From: JANNSX01 sp041397825
GTDB lineage: Bacteria; Pseudomonadota; Alphaproteobacteria; Rhizobiales; Hyphomicrobiaceae
NCBI GenBank assembly: GCA_041397825.1
Contig: JAWKVX010000007.1
Span: 1 to 64,000, forward strand
DNA length: 64,000 bases
Direction of reading: 5' to 3'
The notes beneath the pieces were generated by a model, which saw nothing but the letters and a program-made list of their open reading frames with translations, had not been told where the DNA came from and ran no database searches. Positions 44,516-52,376 of the stretch are shown here, piece by piece (position 1 is the stretch's first letter; each line of letters begins with the position of its first letter). Position numbers and translations under genes: made by a program.

Positions 44516-44562
44516 GGTCCCCCGCCAATGCTCATGATGTCCTCATTGGCCGGGTGGGGACC
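44516..44562 (-). promoter_or_regulatory. Hairpin covering the ribosome binding site of the GlpA-like gene
   Basis: On the minus strand the 47 bases directly before the ATG at 44515 fold on themselves. An outer 7-bp stem pairs 44516-44522 with 44556-44562 (GGTCCCC/GGGGACC), and an inner 7-bp stem pairs 44524-44530 with 44544-44550 (GCCAATG/CATTGGC), with a 13-base loop. The purine-rich GGGGGACC that should act as ribosome binding site is inside the outer stem. This suggests translational control or strict dependence on translation of the upstream aminotransferase gene. Confidence 0.65.
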
Positions 44563-44572
44563 TACGAGCGGA

Positions 44573-45949
44573 TCAGAGCGATTTGCCGACCTCCTCGATC
44601 GCTTCCGCCAGCCGCTCGGCGATGATATCCGCCTCCGCTTTCGTGAGGCACAGCGCCGGTGCGAGGCCGATGATGTCGCTTTCCGGCATCGCGCGGCCGA
44701 TGACGCCGCGTTTGAGCAACGCGCCCGCCACCTTCACGCCGACCTTCTGGGCCGGGTCGAACAGCTTGCGCGACTTCGGATCCGCGCAGAGCTCCACCGC
44801 CGACAGCATGCCGACGCCGCGTACCTCGCCGACGATCGGCAGCGACCCGCAGGTCTCTTGCAGCTTCTCGGTGAAGTAGGCGCCGACCTTGGCCGCGTTC
44901 TCGACCAGGCCCAGCTTGTCGACGAGCAGCAAGTTCGCGACGCCGGCCGCCGCACCGATCGGGTGCGCCGAATAGGTGAAGCCGTGGCCGAACGGTCCGA
45001 ACTTGTTCGAGCCCTCCTCCAGCACCGCCCAGACGCGATCCGAGACCACCGAGCCCGACAGCGGCGCATAGGCGGACGTGAGCCCCTTGGCGATCGAGAC
45101 GAGATCGGGCTCGATGCCGTAGGTCACCGCGCCCATCATCTTACCCGTGCGGCCGAAGCCGGTGACGACCTCGTCGACGATGAGCAGGATGTCGTGCTTC
45201 TTGAGCACGGCCTGGATGGCCGCCCAGTAGCCGGCCGGCGGCGGCACGATGCCACCGGTGCCGAGCACCGGCTCGCCGATGAAGGCGGCGATCGTATCGG
45301 CGCCCTCGCGGGCGATCAGGGCCTCGAGCTCGTTGACGCAATGGGAGGTGAGGCCGGCTTCCGTCATGGCATCGTCCGGCCGGCGGAAATAGTACGGCAT
45401 CTCGGTGTGGAGGATGCCGGGCACGGGCAGGTTGAACTGATTGTGGAAGTAGGGGAGGCCGGTCAGCGAGGCGGAGGTGATGCCGGAGCCATGGAAGGCG
45501 CGCTTGCGGGAAATGATCTTCTTGCGTTCCGTCCGCCCCAGGGCGTTGTGATAGTACCAGGCGATCTTGACGTTGGTCTCGTTGGCGTCCGAGCCGCCCA
45601 AACCGAAATAGGTATGATTGAGCCCCTTCGGCATGCGCTCGGCGATCATGTGCGCGAGTGTGATCGAGACCTCGGTGCCCTGGCCGCCGTAGGCGTGCGC
45701 ATAGGCGAGCTCGTGCGCCTGTTTGGCGATCGCCTCCGCGACCTCCGTCCGGCCGTAGCCGATGTTGACGCAGTAGAGGCCGCCGAAGCCGTCGAGGAAT
45801 CGGTTGCCGTCGCGGTCGGTGACGTAGCAGCCCGACGCTTCCTTGATGATGCGGCCGGGCAGCTCGCCCTTGGAGAATTGAGCCAGATGCGTCGAAGGAT
45901 GGAAGAAGTGGTCGCGGTCCCAGCGGTCAAGTTGGTCGTTGGTGAGCAT
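44573..45949 (-). CDS. Class III (omega) aminotransferase
   Basis: A 458-residue PLP enzyme. The PLP lysine is K288 in SIAKGLTSAYAPL, and the phosphate-contacting aspartate is D259 in LLIVDEVVTGFGRTG. FGLGGSDANETNVK and RKRAFHGSGITSASLTG are the typical family segments. It most resembles omega-amino acid:pyruvate transaminases (beta-alanine, putrescine, taurine and similar donors). It stands between a dehydratase and the GlpA-like gene in a compact operon and may deaminate an intermediate of the same pathway. Confidence 0.9.
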   Translation of the reverse strand: MLTNDQLDRWDRDHFFHPSTHLAQFSKGELPGRIIKEASGCYVTDRDGNRFLDGFGGLYCVNIGYGRTEVAEAIAKQAHELAYAHAYGGQGTEVSITLAHMIAERMPKGLNHTYFGLGGSDANETNVKIAWYYHNALGRTERKKIISRKRAFHGSGITSASLTGLPYFHNQFNLPVPGILHTEMPYYFRRPDDAMTEAGLTSHCVNELEALIAREGADTIAAFIGEPVLGTGGIVPPPAGYWAAIQAVLKKHDILLIVDEVVTGFGRTGKMMGAVTYGIEPDLVSIAKGLTSAYAPLSGSVVSDRVWAVLEEGSNKFGPFGHGFTYSAHPIGAAAGVANLLLVDKLGLVENAAKVGAYFTEKLQETCGSLPIVGEVRGVGMLSAVELCADPKSRKLFDPAQKVGVKVAGALLKRGVIGRAMPESDIIGLAPALCLTKAEADIIAERLAEAIEEVGKSL

Positions 45950-45965
45950 CTCGGTCTCCTGGTCT

Positions 45966-46964
45966 CTATATGGAAACGATCATGTCGCCGATTGTGACGG
46001 GCTCGCCCCGCGCAATCGACAGAAACTTCGTCATATCGACATTGCGCCCGCTGACGACGAGCGCCGTCGGTCCTTCGAGCGCGAGCCTGCCGGCGATCAG
46101 CGCGGCGGCGCCGACCGCACCACCGCCCTCGGTGACCAACCGGTCCTCGAGAAAGAGCGCGCGCATACCGCGATAAATCTCGGTCTCGCTCAGCGTCAAG
46201 GTATGGTCGGCGAGTTGCCGGCAGAGTGCGAACGTCCAACGGTTGGCGAGCCCGATGCCTCCACCGAGACTGTCGGCGAGCGTCGGCAGCTCGACGACCT
46301 CGACCGGTTTGCCGGCCTCCAGGCTCTCGATCATGGCCGCGCCGCGCGCCATGCTGACACCGATCATCCGAATTGAGGGCTTGATCGCCTTGGCGGCAAG
46401 CGCGATGCCGGCGAACAGGCCGCCGCCCGACAGCGGCACGACGATCGTCTCGGTGTCGGGGCGCTCGGTGAGGATCTCGAGGCCGATGGTGCCCTGGCCG
46501 GCGATCACATGGGGATGATCGAAAGGGTGGAGATCGGTCATGCCTTCGCTGGCGACCAGCCGGTCGACCTCGACCTGCGCATCGTCCTGACTGTCGCCGA
46601 TCCGGCGCACCTCGGCGCCGAGCGCTTTGATGGCGTCGACCTTCACGTCGGGCACCAGCTTCGACAGGCAGACGATGGCGCGGACGCCGAAATGCCGCGC
46701 CGCATAGGCGACCCCACGCCCATGGTTGCCCGTCGAGCAGCAGGCGACACCCCGCTTCCGGGACTCGGGCGGCAAGTGCGCCATGGCATTGGCGGCGCCG
46801 CGGATCTTGAATGCTCCGACCGGCTGCATGGTCTCGAGCTTCAGCAGCACCTCACAGCCGGCCCCGGCCGAGAGGGCCGGCGAGGGGACGAGCGGTGTCT
46901 CGATCGCGATGCCGCGGATAGCCTGTTTCGCGGCGAGCACGTCGGCGAGCATGGGGAAGGTCAT
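45966..46964 (-). CDS. Threonine dehydratase-like PLP enzyme (EutB-like)
   Basis: A 332-residue fold-type II enzyme. K53 in GAFKIRGA binds PLP; the SerAsn loop is CSTGNHGRG and the glycine loop is VPLSGGGLFAG. It lacks the ACT regulatory domain of biosynthetic threonine deaminases, so it is of the catabolic type. The end (ALVVSGRNVDMTKFLSI) and overall pattern recall the hydroxyectoine-utilisation dehydratase EutB, but no ectoine hydrolase gene is nearby and other hydroxy-amino acids (serine, threonine, 3-hydroxyaspartate) are possible. It starts nine bases after the thiN stop. Confidence 0.85.
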   Translation of the reverse strand: MTFPMLADVLAAKQAIRGIAIETPLVPSPALSAGAGCEVLLKLETMQPVGAFKIRGAANAMAHLPPESRKRGVACCSTGNHGRGVAYAARHFGVRAIVCLSKLVPDVKVDAIKALGAEVRRIGDSQDDAQVEVDRLVASEGMTDLHPFDHPHVIAGQGTIGLEILTERPDTETIVVPLSGGGLFAGIALAAKAIKPSIRMIGVSMARGAAMIESLEAGKPVEVVELPTLADSLGGGIGLANRWTFALCRQLADHTLTLSETEIYRGMRALFLEDRLVTEGGGAVGAAALIAGRLALEGPTALVVSGRNVDMTKFLSIARGEPVTIGDMIVSI

Positions 46965-46973
46965 GGCGAGTGC

Positions 46974-47606
46974 TCAGCGGATTGGGGGATAGGCGAGGGC
47001 CATACCATAGCCGCTTTCGATGCGGATCGCGACGGGTCCATGCGCCACATTGGAGAGGGTGAGCGTCGAGCCGAGCGGCACGTCACGGTTCGCGAGGGGC
47101 CAGCGCGTGCCTTCGAGGCTCAAGCCACGGATCGGAGCGAGGGCGATGAGACTGAGACGCGTCCTGTCATCGAGGTCGAGGCGGGTCGTGCCGGGCAGGA
47201 GCGGATGGGCTTCCTCGTCGCCGCTGGTGAGGAAGATGCGGAGCCCGTCCTGTGCCAGACGCAGAGCCAGAGCGAAATGTCCAAGCATGTGATCGGCCTG
47301 GCCGCCCAGGGCGCCGACCATGACGATCTCGCGCGCCCCCCGCGCAATGGCCGCTTCGACCGCGATCTCGCCGTCTGTCTTGTCCTTGTCCGTAGAAAGC
47401 CGCTGCCGCTCGACGTCAGGATGACGGGCAAGGAGATCGGCAGAGGATGAATCGAAATCGCCGACCCAGAGCTCCGGCACGAGTCCGAGCGTCTCGGCAT
47501 GGCGCATGCCGCCGTCGGCCGCGATGACCCGGGCGCCGGCAATCTGGCGCAGGAGGCGGGCCGTCGGCATCAGCGTGCCGCCGAGTAGAACGACGTAGTG
47601 GCGCAT
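46974..47606 (-). CDS. thiN: Thiamine pyrophosphokinase
   Basis: A 210-residue enzyme that transfers pyrophosphate from ATP to thiamine. Typical TPK motifs are AADGGMRHAETLGL, WVGDFDSSS and STDKDKTDGEIAVEAA, with a C-terminal thiamine-binding sheet (RLDLDDRTRLSLIAL). It is divergent from the riboswitch-controlled thiBPQ importer, so uptake and activation of thiamine are encoded back to back. The five genes behind it in the same direction have no thiamine connection but follow with very short gaps. Confidence 0.93.
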   Translation of the reverse strand: MRHYVVLLGGTLMPTARLLRQIAGARVIAADGGMRHAETLGLVPELWVGDFDSSSADLLARHPDVERQRLSTDKDKTDGEIAVEAAIARGAREIVMVGALGGQADHMLGHFALALRLAQDGLRIFLTSGDEEAHPLLPGTTRLDLDDRTRLSLIALAPIRGLSLEGTRWPLANRDVPLGSTLTLSNVAHGPVAIRIESGYGMALAYPPIR

Positions 47607-47713
47607 GGCGGCAGCCTAGCGCCTTGGATCGGCGGAAGCGAGAGCAGGTTCGGCGCCGGACATTTCCAGGGTAGGCTCTTGCCGGCGACCGCAGTCGAGC
47701 CTATGGTGCCTTT

Positions 47714-47815
47714 ACTTCTACGGGGTGCCCCGCGAGGGGCTGAGAGGCAAGGTGCGCGGCACCGAAAGCCAACCCGATGAACCTGATCCGGATCATGCCG
47801 GCGGAGGGATCGGAA
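47714..47815 (+). ncRNA. TPP riboswitch (THI element)
   Basis: All conserved blocks of the thiamine pyrophosphate riboswitch are present in order: GGGGTGCC near 47721, CTGAGA at 47739-47744, TGAACCTGAT at 47777-47786, and GCCGGCGGAGGGA ending at 47808. The closing P1 stem pairs CTTC (47714-47717) with GAAG (47812-47815). About 55 bases follow before thiB. In them the palindrome TCCCATGGGA (47854-47863) covers the start of the thiB ribosome binding site GGGAGG (47860-47865), so control is probably at translation initiation. Confidence 0.96.
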
Positions 47816-47872
47816 GCTCATGGTTGAGAAACGATTGTCCTGCCGCCATGTCGTCCCATGGGAGGCATTGCG

Positions 47873-48868
47873 ATGCTGCGATTTCTGCTGACGGCCGCTC
47901 TGTTGGCCTGGAGCTGCCTGCCGGTGCGGGCTGGCGATACCTTGACCGTCCTGACCTATGAGAGCTTCACCGCCGACTGGGGGCCGGGACCGGCGATCGA
48001 GAGGGCGTTCGAGGCAGAATGCGGCTGCGACCTCAAATGGGTGGCGGTCGGGGACGGCGTCGCCATTCTGAACCGGCTGAAGCTCGAAGGGGATGCGCCG
48101 ACCGCCGATCTGGCGTTGGGATTGGACAACAATCTCATCGCCGAGGCCCGGGCGAGTGGTCTCTTCGCCCGGCACGGCCAGTCGCTCAAGGGCCTGAAAC
48201 TGCCGGTCGCCTGGACGGACGATACGTTCCTGCCTTTCGACTACGCCCATTTCGCCGTCGTCTACGACCGTGAGAAGCTCGCCGATCCGCCGCGGTCGCT
48301 ACAGGCGCTCGTCGACGGCGGCGGTGCGGGCAAGATCGTCATCGAGGATCCGCGTACCTCGACACCGGGGCTCGGTCTTCTCATCTGGATAAAGGCGGTC
48401 TACGGCGACAAGGCCGACGAGGCGTGGACGAAGCTCAGGCGCCGCGTGCTGACGGTGACGCCCGGCTGGAGCGAGGCTTACGCGCTCTTCACCAAGGGCG
48501 AGGCGCCGATGGTGCTCTCCTATACGACCTCACCGGCCTACCACCTGATCGCCGAGAAGAGCGATCGCTACGCGGCATTGGACTTTCCCGAGGGTCACCC
48601 GCTGCAGATCGAGGTGGCGGCAAAGCTCGCCAAGGCCAAGAGCCCCGCGCTCGCCGACAAGTTCCTCGCCTTCATGCTGTCGCCAGGGTTCCAGGACCAG
48701 ATCCCGACCCAGAACTGGATGCTGCCGGCCGCCACGACCAGCCAGCCGCTTCCGCCTGAGTTCGAGCAGTTGGTGACGCCCGCCAAGACGCTTGACCTCG
48801 CTCCAGGGGACGTCGCGGCCAACCGGCGCGCCTGGACCGACGAGTGGCTCAAAGCCATGAGCCGGTGA
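47873..48868 (+). CDS. thiB: Thiamine ABC transporter substrate-binding protein
   Basis: A 331-residue periplasmic protein with signal peptide (cleavage near PVRAGD). The N-terminal LTVLTYESFTADWGPGP and the segments GDGVAILNRLKLEG and DLALGLDNNLIAEA are those of ThiB. It binds thiamine, thiamine phosphate and TPP for the ThiPQ importer. The ATG at 47873 is chosen because GGGAGG lies eight bases before it. The gene is the first behind the TPP riboswitch. Confidence 0.95.
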   Translation: MLRFLLTAALLAWSCLPVRAGDTLTVLTYESFTADWGPGPAIERAFEAECGCDLKWVAVGDGVAILNRLKLEGDAPTADLALGLDNNLIAEARASGLFARHGQSLKGLKLPVAWTDDTFLPFDYAHFAVVYDREKLADPPRSLQALVDGGGAGKIVIEDPRTSTPGLGLLIWIKAVYGDKADEAWTKLRRRVLTVTPGWSEAYALFTKGEAPMVLSYTTSPAYHLIAEKSDRYAALDFPEGHPLQIEVAAKLAKAKSPALADKFLAFMLSPGFQDQIPTQNWMLPAATTSQPLPPEFEQLVTPAKTLDLAPGDVAANRRAWTDEWLKAMSR

Positions 48869-48875
48869 GGTCGAT

Positions 48876-50432
48876 ATGAGGCAGCGGCGGCGTCTCATCG
48901 GAGCTGTTGCGCTCGTCCTGCTGATCGGTTTGCTCGGTGCCCCGTTGCTCGCGTTGCTCACGGCCGGCCTCGACGGGCGAGAGGTCGCGGCGGGTGCCTA
49001 TCTATGGGACGTTACGCGCTTCACGCTGTTGCAGGCGGGGCTCAGTGCCGCTCTGTCGGTCGGGTTGGCCGTGCCGGTGGCCCTGGCGCTGGCCCACCGT
49101 CCCGATCTCCCTGGACGCAGGCTGCTGCTGCGCCTCTTCGCCATGCCGATGGCCCTGCCTGCCCTGGTCGGGGTCACGGGTATCGTCGGCATCTATGGGC
49201 AGGCAGGGCTGCTCAGCGAGCTTGCGGGTTGGTTCGAGCTAACGAGGTTCCCGTCGATCTACGGCCTTGCCGGCATCGTGCTCGCACATGTGTTCTACAA
49301 TCTGCCGCTCGCGACGCTGTTGCTCCTCGCACGCCTCGAGGCGACGCCCGTCGAGACATGGCGGATCGCCGTTGCACTCGGCCTCGGCGCTCGCGACATT
49401 CTCCGGTTCATCGATCTGCCGGCGATTCGCGAGGTCCTGCCCCGGATCCTGAGCCTCGTCTTCATGCTCGCGGTCGCCAGTTTCACCATCGTGCTGACGT
49501 TGGGCGGCGGACCGGGGGCAACGACCCTCGAGGTCGCGATCTACCAGGCGCTGCGCTTCGACTTCGATCCGGGCCTGGCGGCACGGCTCGCGATCCTGCA
49601 AGTTGCCGTCTCGCTTCTCGTCGCTTTTGCAGCCGGGCGCTCGGCGGTTCCCATGCTGGTCGAGGCGGGGACGGGCAAGGGGCGCGGCCGGCCGCAAGCC
49701 GGCAGCAGGTGGCGAGACGGGGCGATCATCGGGTTGGCCGCGGTTTTCGTGCTCGGGCCACTCGCCGCCGTAGTCGCCGGTGGCCTCAGCCGATCGCTGC
49801 CGAGTCTATTGGTCGACCCCCTGGTGATGCGCGCCCTGGCGACCAGCCTCGTCATCGGCATCGCAGCTGCGTGCCTCGGCCTCATCGCCGCCTACGCCCT
49901 AGCGCTGGCCGCAGCCGCCGGACCGGCCAGGTTCTACGATGTCGTGAGCCTCGTCACTCTCGTCGTACCCTCGGTCGTCATTGCGGCGGGATGGTATCTG
50001 CTGGCGCATCGACTGGGCGTGGCCGGCTGGGCCACGGCACCGCTTGTCGTCCTGTTGAATGTGCTGATGGCCATTCCCTATGCGGCGTCGGTTCTCATTC
50101 CGGCGGTTCGCGCGCTCGCCGAGCGGCAGGATAGGCTCGCGGTGAGCCTGGGCCTCACCGGTTGGCGGCGTTTCCGCCTGATCGATGGTCCTCTGCTCAA
50201 ACGTCAGATGGCCCTCGCCTTCGGCCTCGCGGGCCTCGTCTCGCTCGGCGACCTCGGGATCATCGCCATCTTCGGGGGCGATGGACTCGTCACGTTGCCG
50301 CTACTGCTCTACCAGCGTCTCGGAAGCTATCGGACCGGCGACGCCGACGCCTTGGCGCTGGTTCTGATGGCACTCACCCTGGCGCTTGCCTGGATGCTGC
50401 CCCGGAGCGTCGCCGGAGACCCGACGCCATGA
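48876..50432 (+). CDS. thiP: Thiamine ABC transporter permease
   Basis: A 518-residue permease with about twelve membrane helices in two MetI-like halves, as usual for ThiP, which forms the channel alone. EAA-type loops are seen in both halves (GLGARDILRFIDLPAIREVLP in the first; SLGLTGWRRFRLIDGPLLKRQ in the second). It begins seven bases after the thiB stop. Its stop overlaps the thiQ start in ATGA. Confidence 0.94.
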   Translation: MRQRRRLIGAVALVLLIGLLGAPLLALLTAGLDGREVAAGAYLWDVTRFTLLQAGLSAALSVGLAVPVALALAHRPDLPGRRLLLRLFAMPMALPALVGVTGIVGIYGQAGLLSELAGWFELTRFPSIYGLAGIVLAHVFYNLPLATLLLLARLEATPVETWRIAVALGLGARDILRFIDLPAIREVLPRILSLVFMLAVASFTIVLTLGGGPGATTLEVAIYQALRFDFDPGLAARLAILQVAVSLLVAFAAGRSAVPMLVEAGTGKGRGRPQAGSRWRDGAIIGLAAVFVLGPLAAVVAGGLSRSLPSLLVDPLVMRALATSLVIGIAAACLGLIAAYALALAAAAGPARFYDVVSLVTLVVPSVVIAAGWYLLAHRLGVAGWATAPLVVLLNVLMAIPYAASVLIPAVRALAERQDRLAVSLGLTGWRRFRLIDGPLLKRQMALAFGLAGLVSLGDLGIIAIFGGDGLVTLPLLLYQRLGSYRTGDADALALVLMALTLALAWMLPRSVAGDPTP

Positions 50433-51142
50433 CGCCGGCCATTCAGATCAAAGATGTCCGGTTCCGGTACGAGGACATGGACATGCGGTTCGATCTCGAG
50501 GTCGCCGCGGGACGCTTCCTCGCCGTGATCGGCCCGAGTGGCGCTGGGAAATCGACGCTGCTCAATCTCATCGCCGGTTTTGAGGTGCCGCTCGGTGGCG
50601 AGATCGCGCTGATGGGCCGGCCAGCCGCTGGCGTATCGCCGTCGGAGCGGCCGGTCACCATCGTATTCCAGGAGCACAATCTCTTTCCGCATCTCGACGT
50701 CTGGGCGAACGTCGCCTTGGGGCGCGCCACCCATCTGAAGCTCGACGCGGCGGGGGAGGAGGCCGTCCGGAAGGCTCTGGCTCGCGTCGGGCTTCTGGGT
50801 TTCGAGCGGCGCCGGCCGAAGGAATTGTCGGGTGGCGAGCGGCAGCGGGTGGCCCTGGCGCGCTGCCTCGTCAGGGAGCGGCCGATCCTGCTGCTGGACG
50901 AGCCGTTTGCGGCACTCGGTCCGGCTCTCCGGCGTGACATGCTCGAGTTGCTGACCGCGCTCTGGCGGGAGCAGAAACTGACCGTCGTGCTGGTCAGTCA
51001 CGATCCGGACGACGCCCGTCGCGCCGCGACCGATGTCGCCTTCGTCCACGCCGGACGCATCCTGCGGCACGGGTCGGTGCACCAGGTTCTCGATGCAACC
51101 GATCTGCCCGAACTGACAGAGTATCTCGGTCGACCCTTGTGA
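50429..51142 (+). CDS. thiQ: Thiamine ABC transporter ATP-binding protein
   Basis: A 237-residue ABC ATPase with Walker A GPSGAGKST, Q-loop FQEHNLFPHL, signature LSGGERQRVALARCL, Walker B ILLLDEPFAALGP and H-loop VSHDPDDA. It energises ThiBP. The ATG at 50429 overlaps the thiP stop by four bases; the same frame is open further back inside thiP, but that part is not used. Confidence 0.95.
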   Translation: MTPAIQIKDVRFRYEDMDMRFDLEVAAGRFLAVIGPSGAGKSTLLNLIAGFEVPLGGEIALMGRPAAGVSPSERPVTIVFQEHNLFPHLDVWANVALGRATHLKLDAAGEEAVRKALARVGLLGFERRRPKELSGGERQRVALARCLVRERPILLLDEPFAALGPALRRDMLELLTALWREQKLTVVLVSHDPDDARRAATDVAFVHAGRILRHGSVHQVLDATDLPELTEYLGRPL

Positions 51143-51220
51143 ATGGCATGGGATCTGGTCTCGCCGCGACTGGCATGCTAATTGCGTGACCTGGGCATCC
51201 GGGTGGTCGAGGGTCGAGCG

Positions 51221-51424
51221 ATGCGCGAGCGCGTCTCCAGTGCAGTGCGCGAATGGGTGCAGGCGCTTCGCCTGTGGTCACAGCGCCGGATCACGCGACA
51301 GGAGCAGCGGCAGGTCGAGCGATCCTGCCGTGAGCACGGGCTCCTCTGGCTCGTCGATCAGCGCAATGCCGATCTGAGCCCGGCCGCCGTGCCGATCCAG
51401 CGCCGGCGCAGGGCGACCAGCTGA
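51221..51424 (+). CDS. Possible small basic protein overlapping the LysR gene end
   Basis: A 67-codon frame from ATG 51221 (GAGG nine bases before it) to TGA 51422-51424. The product is rich in Arg and Gln (MRERVSSAVREWVQALRLWS, then RRITRQEQRQVERSCREHG) and probably helical. It faintly recalls the short DUF1127-type proteins but lacks their conserved end. Its last 67 bases overlap the 3' end of the LysR gene on the other strand. It may be a real small gene or chance; the frame is open upstream to a TTG at 51182. Confidence 0.3.
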   Translation: MRERVSSAVREWVQALRLWSQRRITRQEQRQVERSCREHGLLWLVDQRNADLSPAAVPIQRRRRATS

Positions 51425-52272
51425 GCCGTCTCCAGGAAGCGGGTGATGAGGACCGACGACGGCCGGTCGCGGCGGGTGACAACATACTCGGCAACCGCTA
51501 GGTCCGCCCCACGGATCGACAGGCGAATGAGTCTCGGGTCGTTGCCGGCCTCGCTCTGGAACACCACCCCCACTCCGAACGCTGCAGCCACCGCCTCCAT
51601 GACGCCTTCGCGGGTCTCGACGTCCAGAACCTGAGCCGGCGAGACGTGAAGCTCGCGAAGCTGTGCCTCCAGCACCTCGCGAGTCATGGAGCCCTGCTCG
51701 CGGCTTACCAGGTCGCGACCGGCGAGCTCGGCGAGATTGATCTGCTTGCGGCTGGCCCAGCGATCGCCTTTGGGGACGAGTAGCACCAGCCGGTCCTCGC
51801 GGAGCTTCAGGGCCTGCAGACACGCGCTCTCCGGCCGGCGGGCGCTGACGCCGACATCAGCCGAGCCGTTTTCGACGGTCTTCAAGACGACCGAGGAGTT
51901 GGCAATGGCGAGCGAGAAGCGGAGCCCGGCGTGCGTGCGTTTCATCTCGGCGAGCACCGGGATGACGTGCAGGGCGCTGTCGGCCGCGACCTTGAGCACG
52001 CCGCGCGTCTGGCCGGCGTTTGCCGTCAGCACCTGCTCCACCTCGCCGATACAATGCACGAGCTGGCGGGTTGCCATGAGGAGGCGCTCGCCATCGCTCG
52101 TCAGCCGGATCTGGCGGCCGCTTCGCGCAAAGAGCTCGAGCCCGGTGGTCTGCTCGAGCTGACGCACCTGGGTCGACAGCGTTGGCTGGCTGACGCCGGC
52201 AAAGCGGGCGGCGGCAACGAAACTGCCGGCGGTCGCGACGCGATGGAAGGCCAGGACGTGAGTAAGGTTCAT
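51358..52272 (-). CDS. LysR-family transcriptional regulator, probable regulator of phnWX
   Basis: A 304-residue LysR protein. The N-terminal winged helix-turn-helix reads MNLTHVLAFHRVATAGSFVA, then GVSQPTLSTQVRQLEQTTGL, and the rest is the periplasmic-binding-like effector domain. AGGA precedes the ATG at 52272. It is divergent from phnW across 104 bp, the classic arrangement of a LysR regulator and its target. LysR-type activators of 2-aminoethylphosphonate genes are known in other proteobacteria, so this is the likely role. The 51 codons open upstream of 52272 run into the phnW promoter region and are not coding. Confidence 0.9.
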   Translation of the reverse strand: MNLTHVLAFHRVATAGSFVAAARFAGVSQPTLSTQVRQLEQTTGLELFARSGRQIRLTSDGERLLMATRQLVHCIGEVEQVLTANAGQTRGVLKVAADSALHVIPVLAEMKRTHAGLRFSLAIANSSVVLKTVENGSADVGVSARRPESACLQALKLREDRLVLLVPKGDRWASRKQINLAELAGRDLVSREQGSMTREVLEAQLRELHVSPAQVLDVETREGVMEAVAAAFGVGVVFQSEAGNDPRLIRLSIRGADLAVAEYVVTRRDRPSSVLITRFLETAQLVALRRRWIGTAAGLRSALR

Positions 52273-52376
52273 CTTCCTATCATCGACGAAAGCTATGGGA
52301 ATATTGAAAGCATATATTTGATCAATGCATCGGTGTCGACTACCCTCGATCCGACTTTCGCAACGAGGAACGCAAT
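52273..52376. promoter_or_regulatory. Divergent promoter region, LysR gene / phnW
   Basis: This 104-bp space must hold both promoters. The centre (52300-52330) is AT-rich and includes the 8-bp palindrome TTGATCAA (52318-52325) and ATATTGAAAGCATATAT just before it. LysR proteins bind T-N11-A sites with such dyad symmetry. The exact operator cannot be fixed by eye. Confidence 0.45.

Noticed and set aside
42693..44528. A 611-codon open frame on the minus strand over the GlpA-like gene
   Set aside because: It is a different frame of the same stretch with Arg/Pro/Ser-rich composition and no motifs; the GlpA-like frame (43091-44515) carries the FAD and [2Fe-2S] motifs.
42938..45997. A 1019-codon open frame on the plus strand
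   Set aside because: It runs antisense to the FAD oxidoreductase, GlpA-like and aminotransferase genes, all of which have clear family motifs. Its product is repetitive in Arg, Asp and Ala and has no recognisable domain. Long antisense frames are expected at this GC content.
51169..51186. Sigma-54-like promoter (CTGGCATG...TTGCG) before the small ORF at 51221
   Set aside because: The GG and GC elements are 11 bases apart instead of the strictly required 10.
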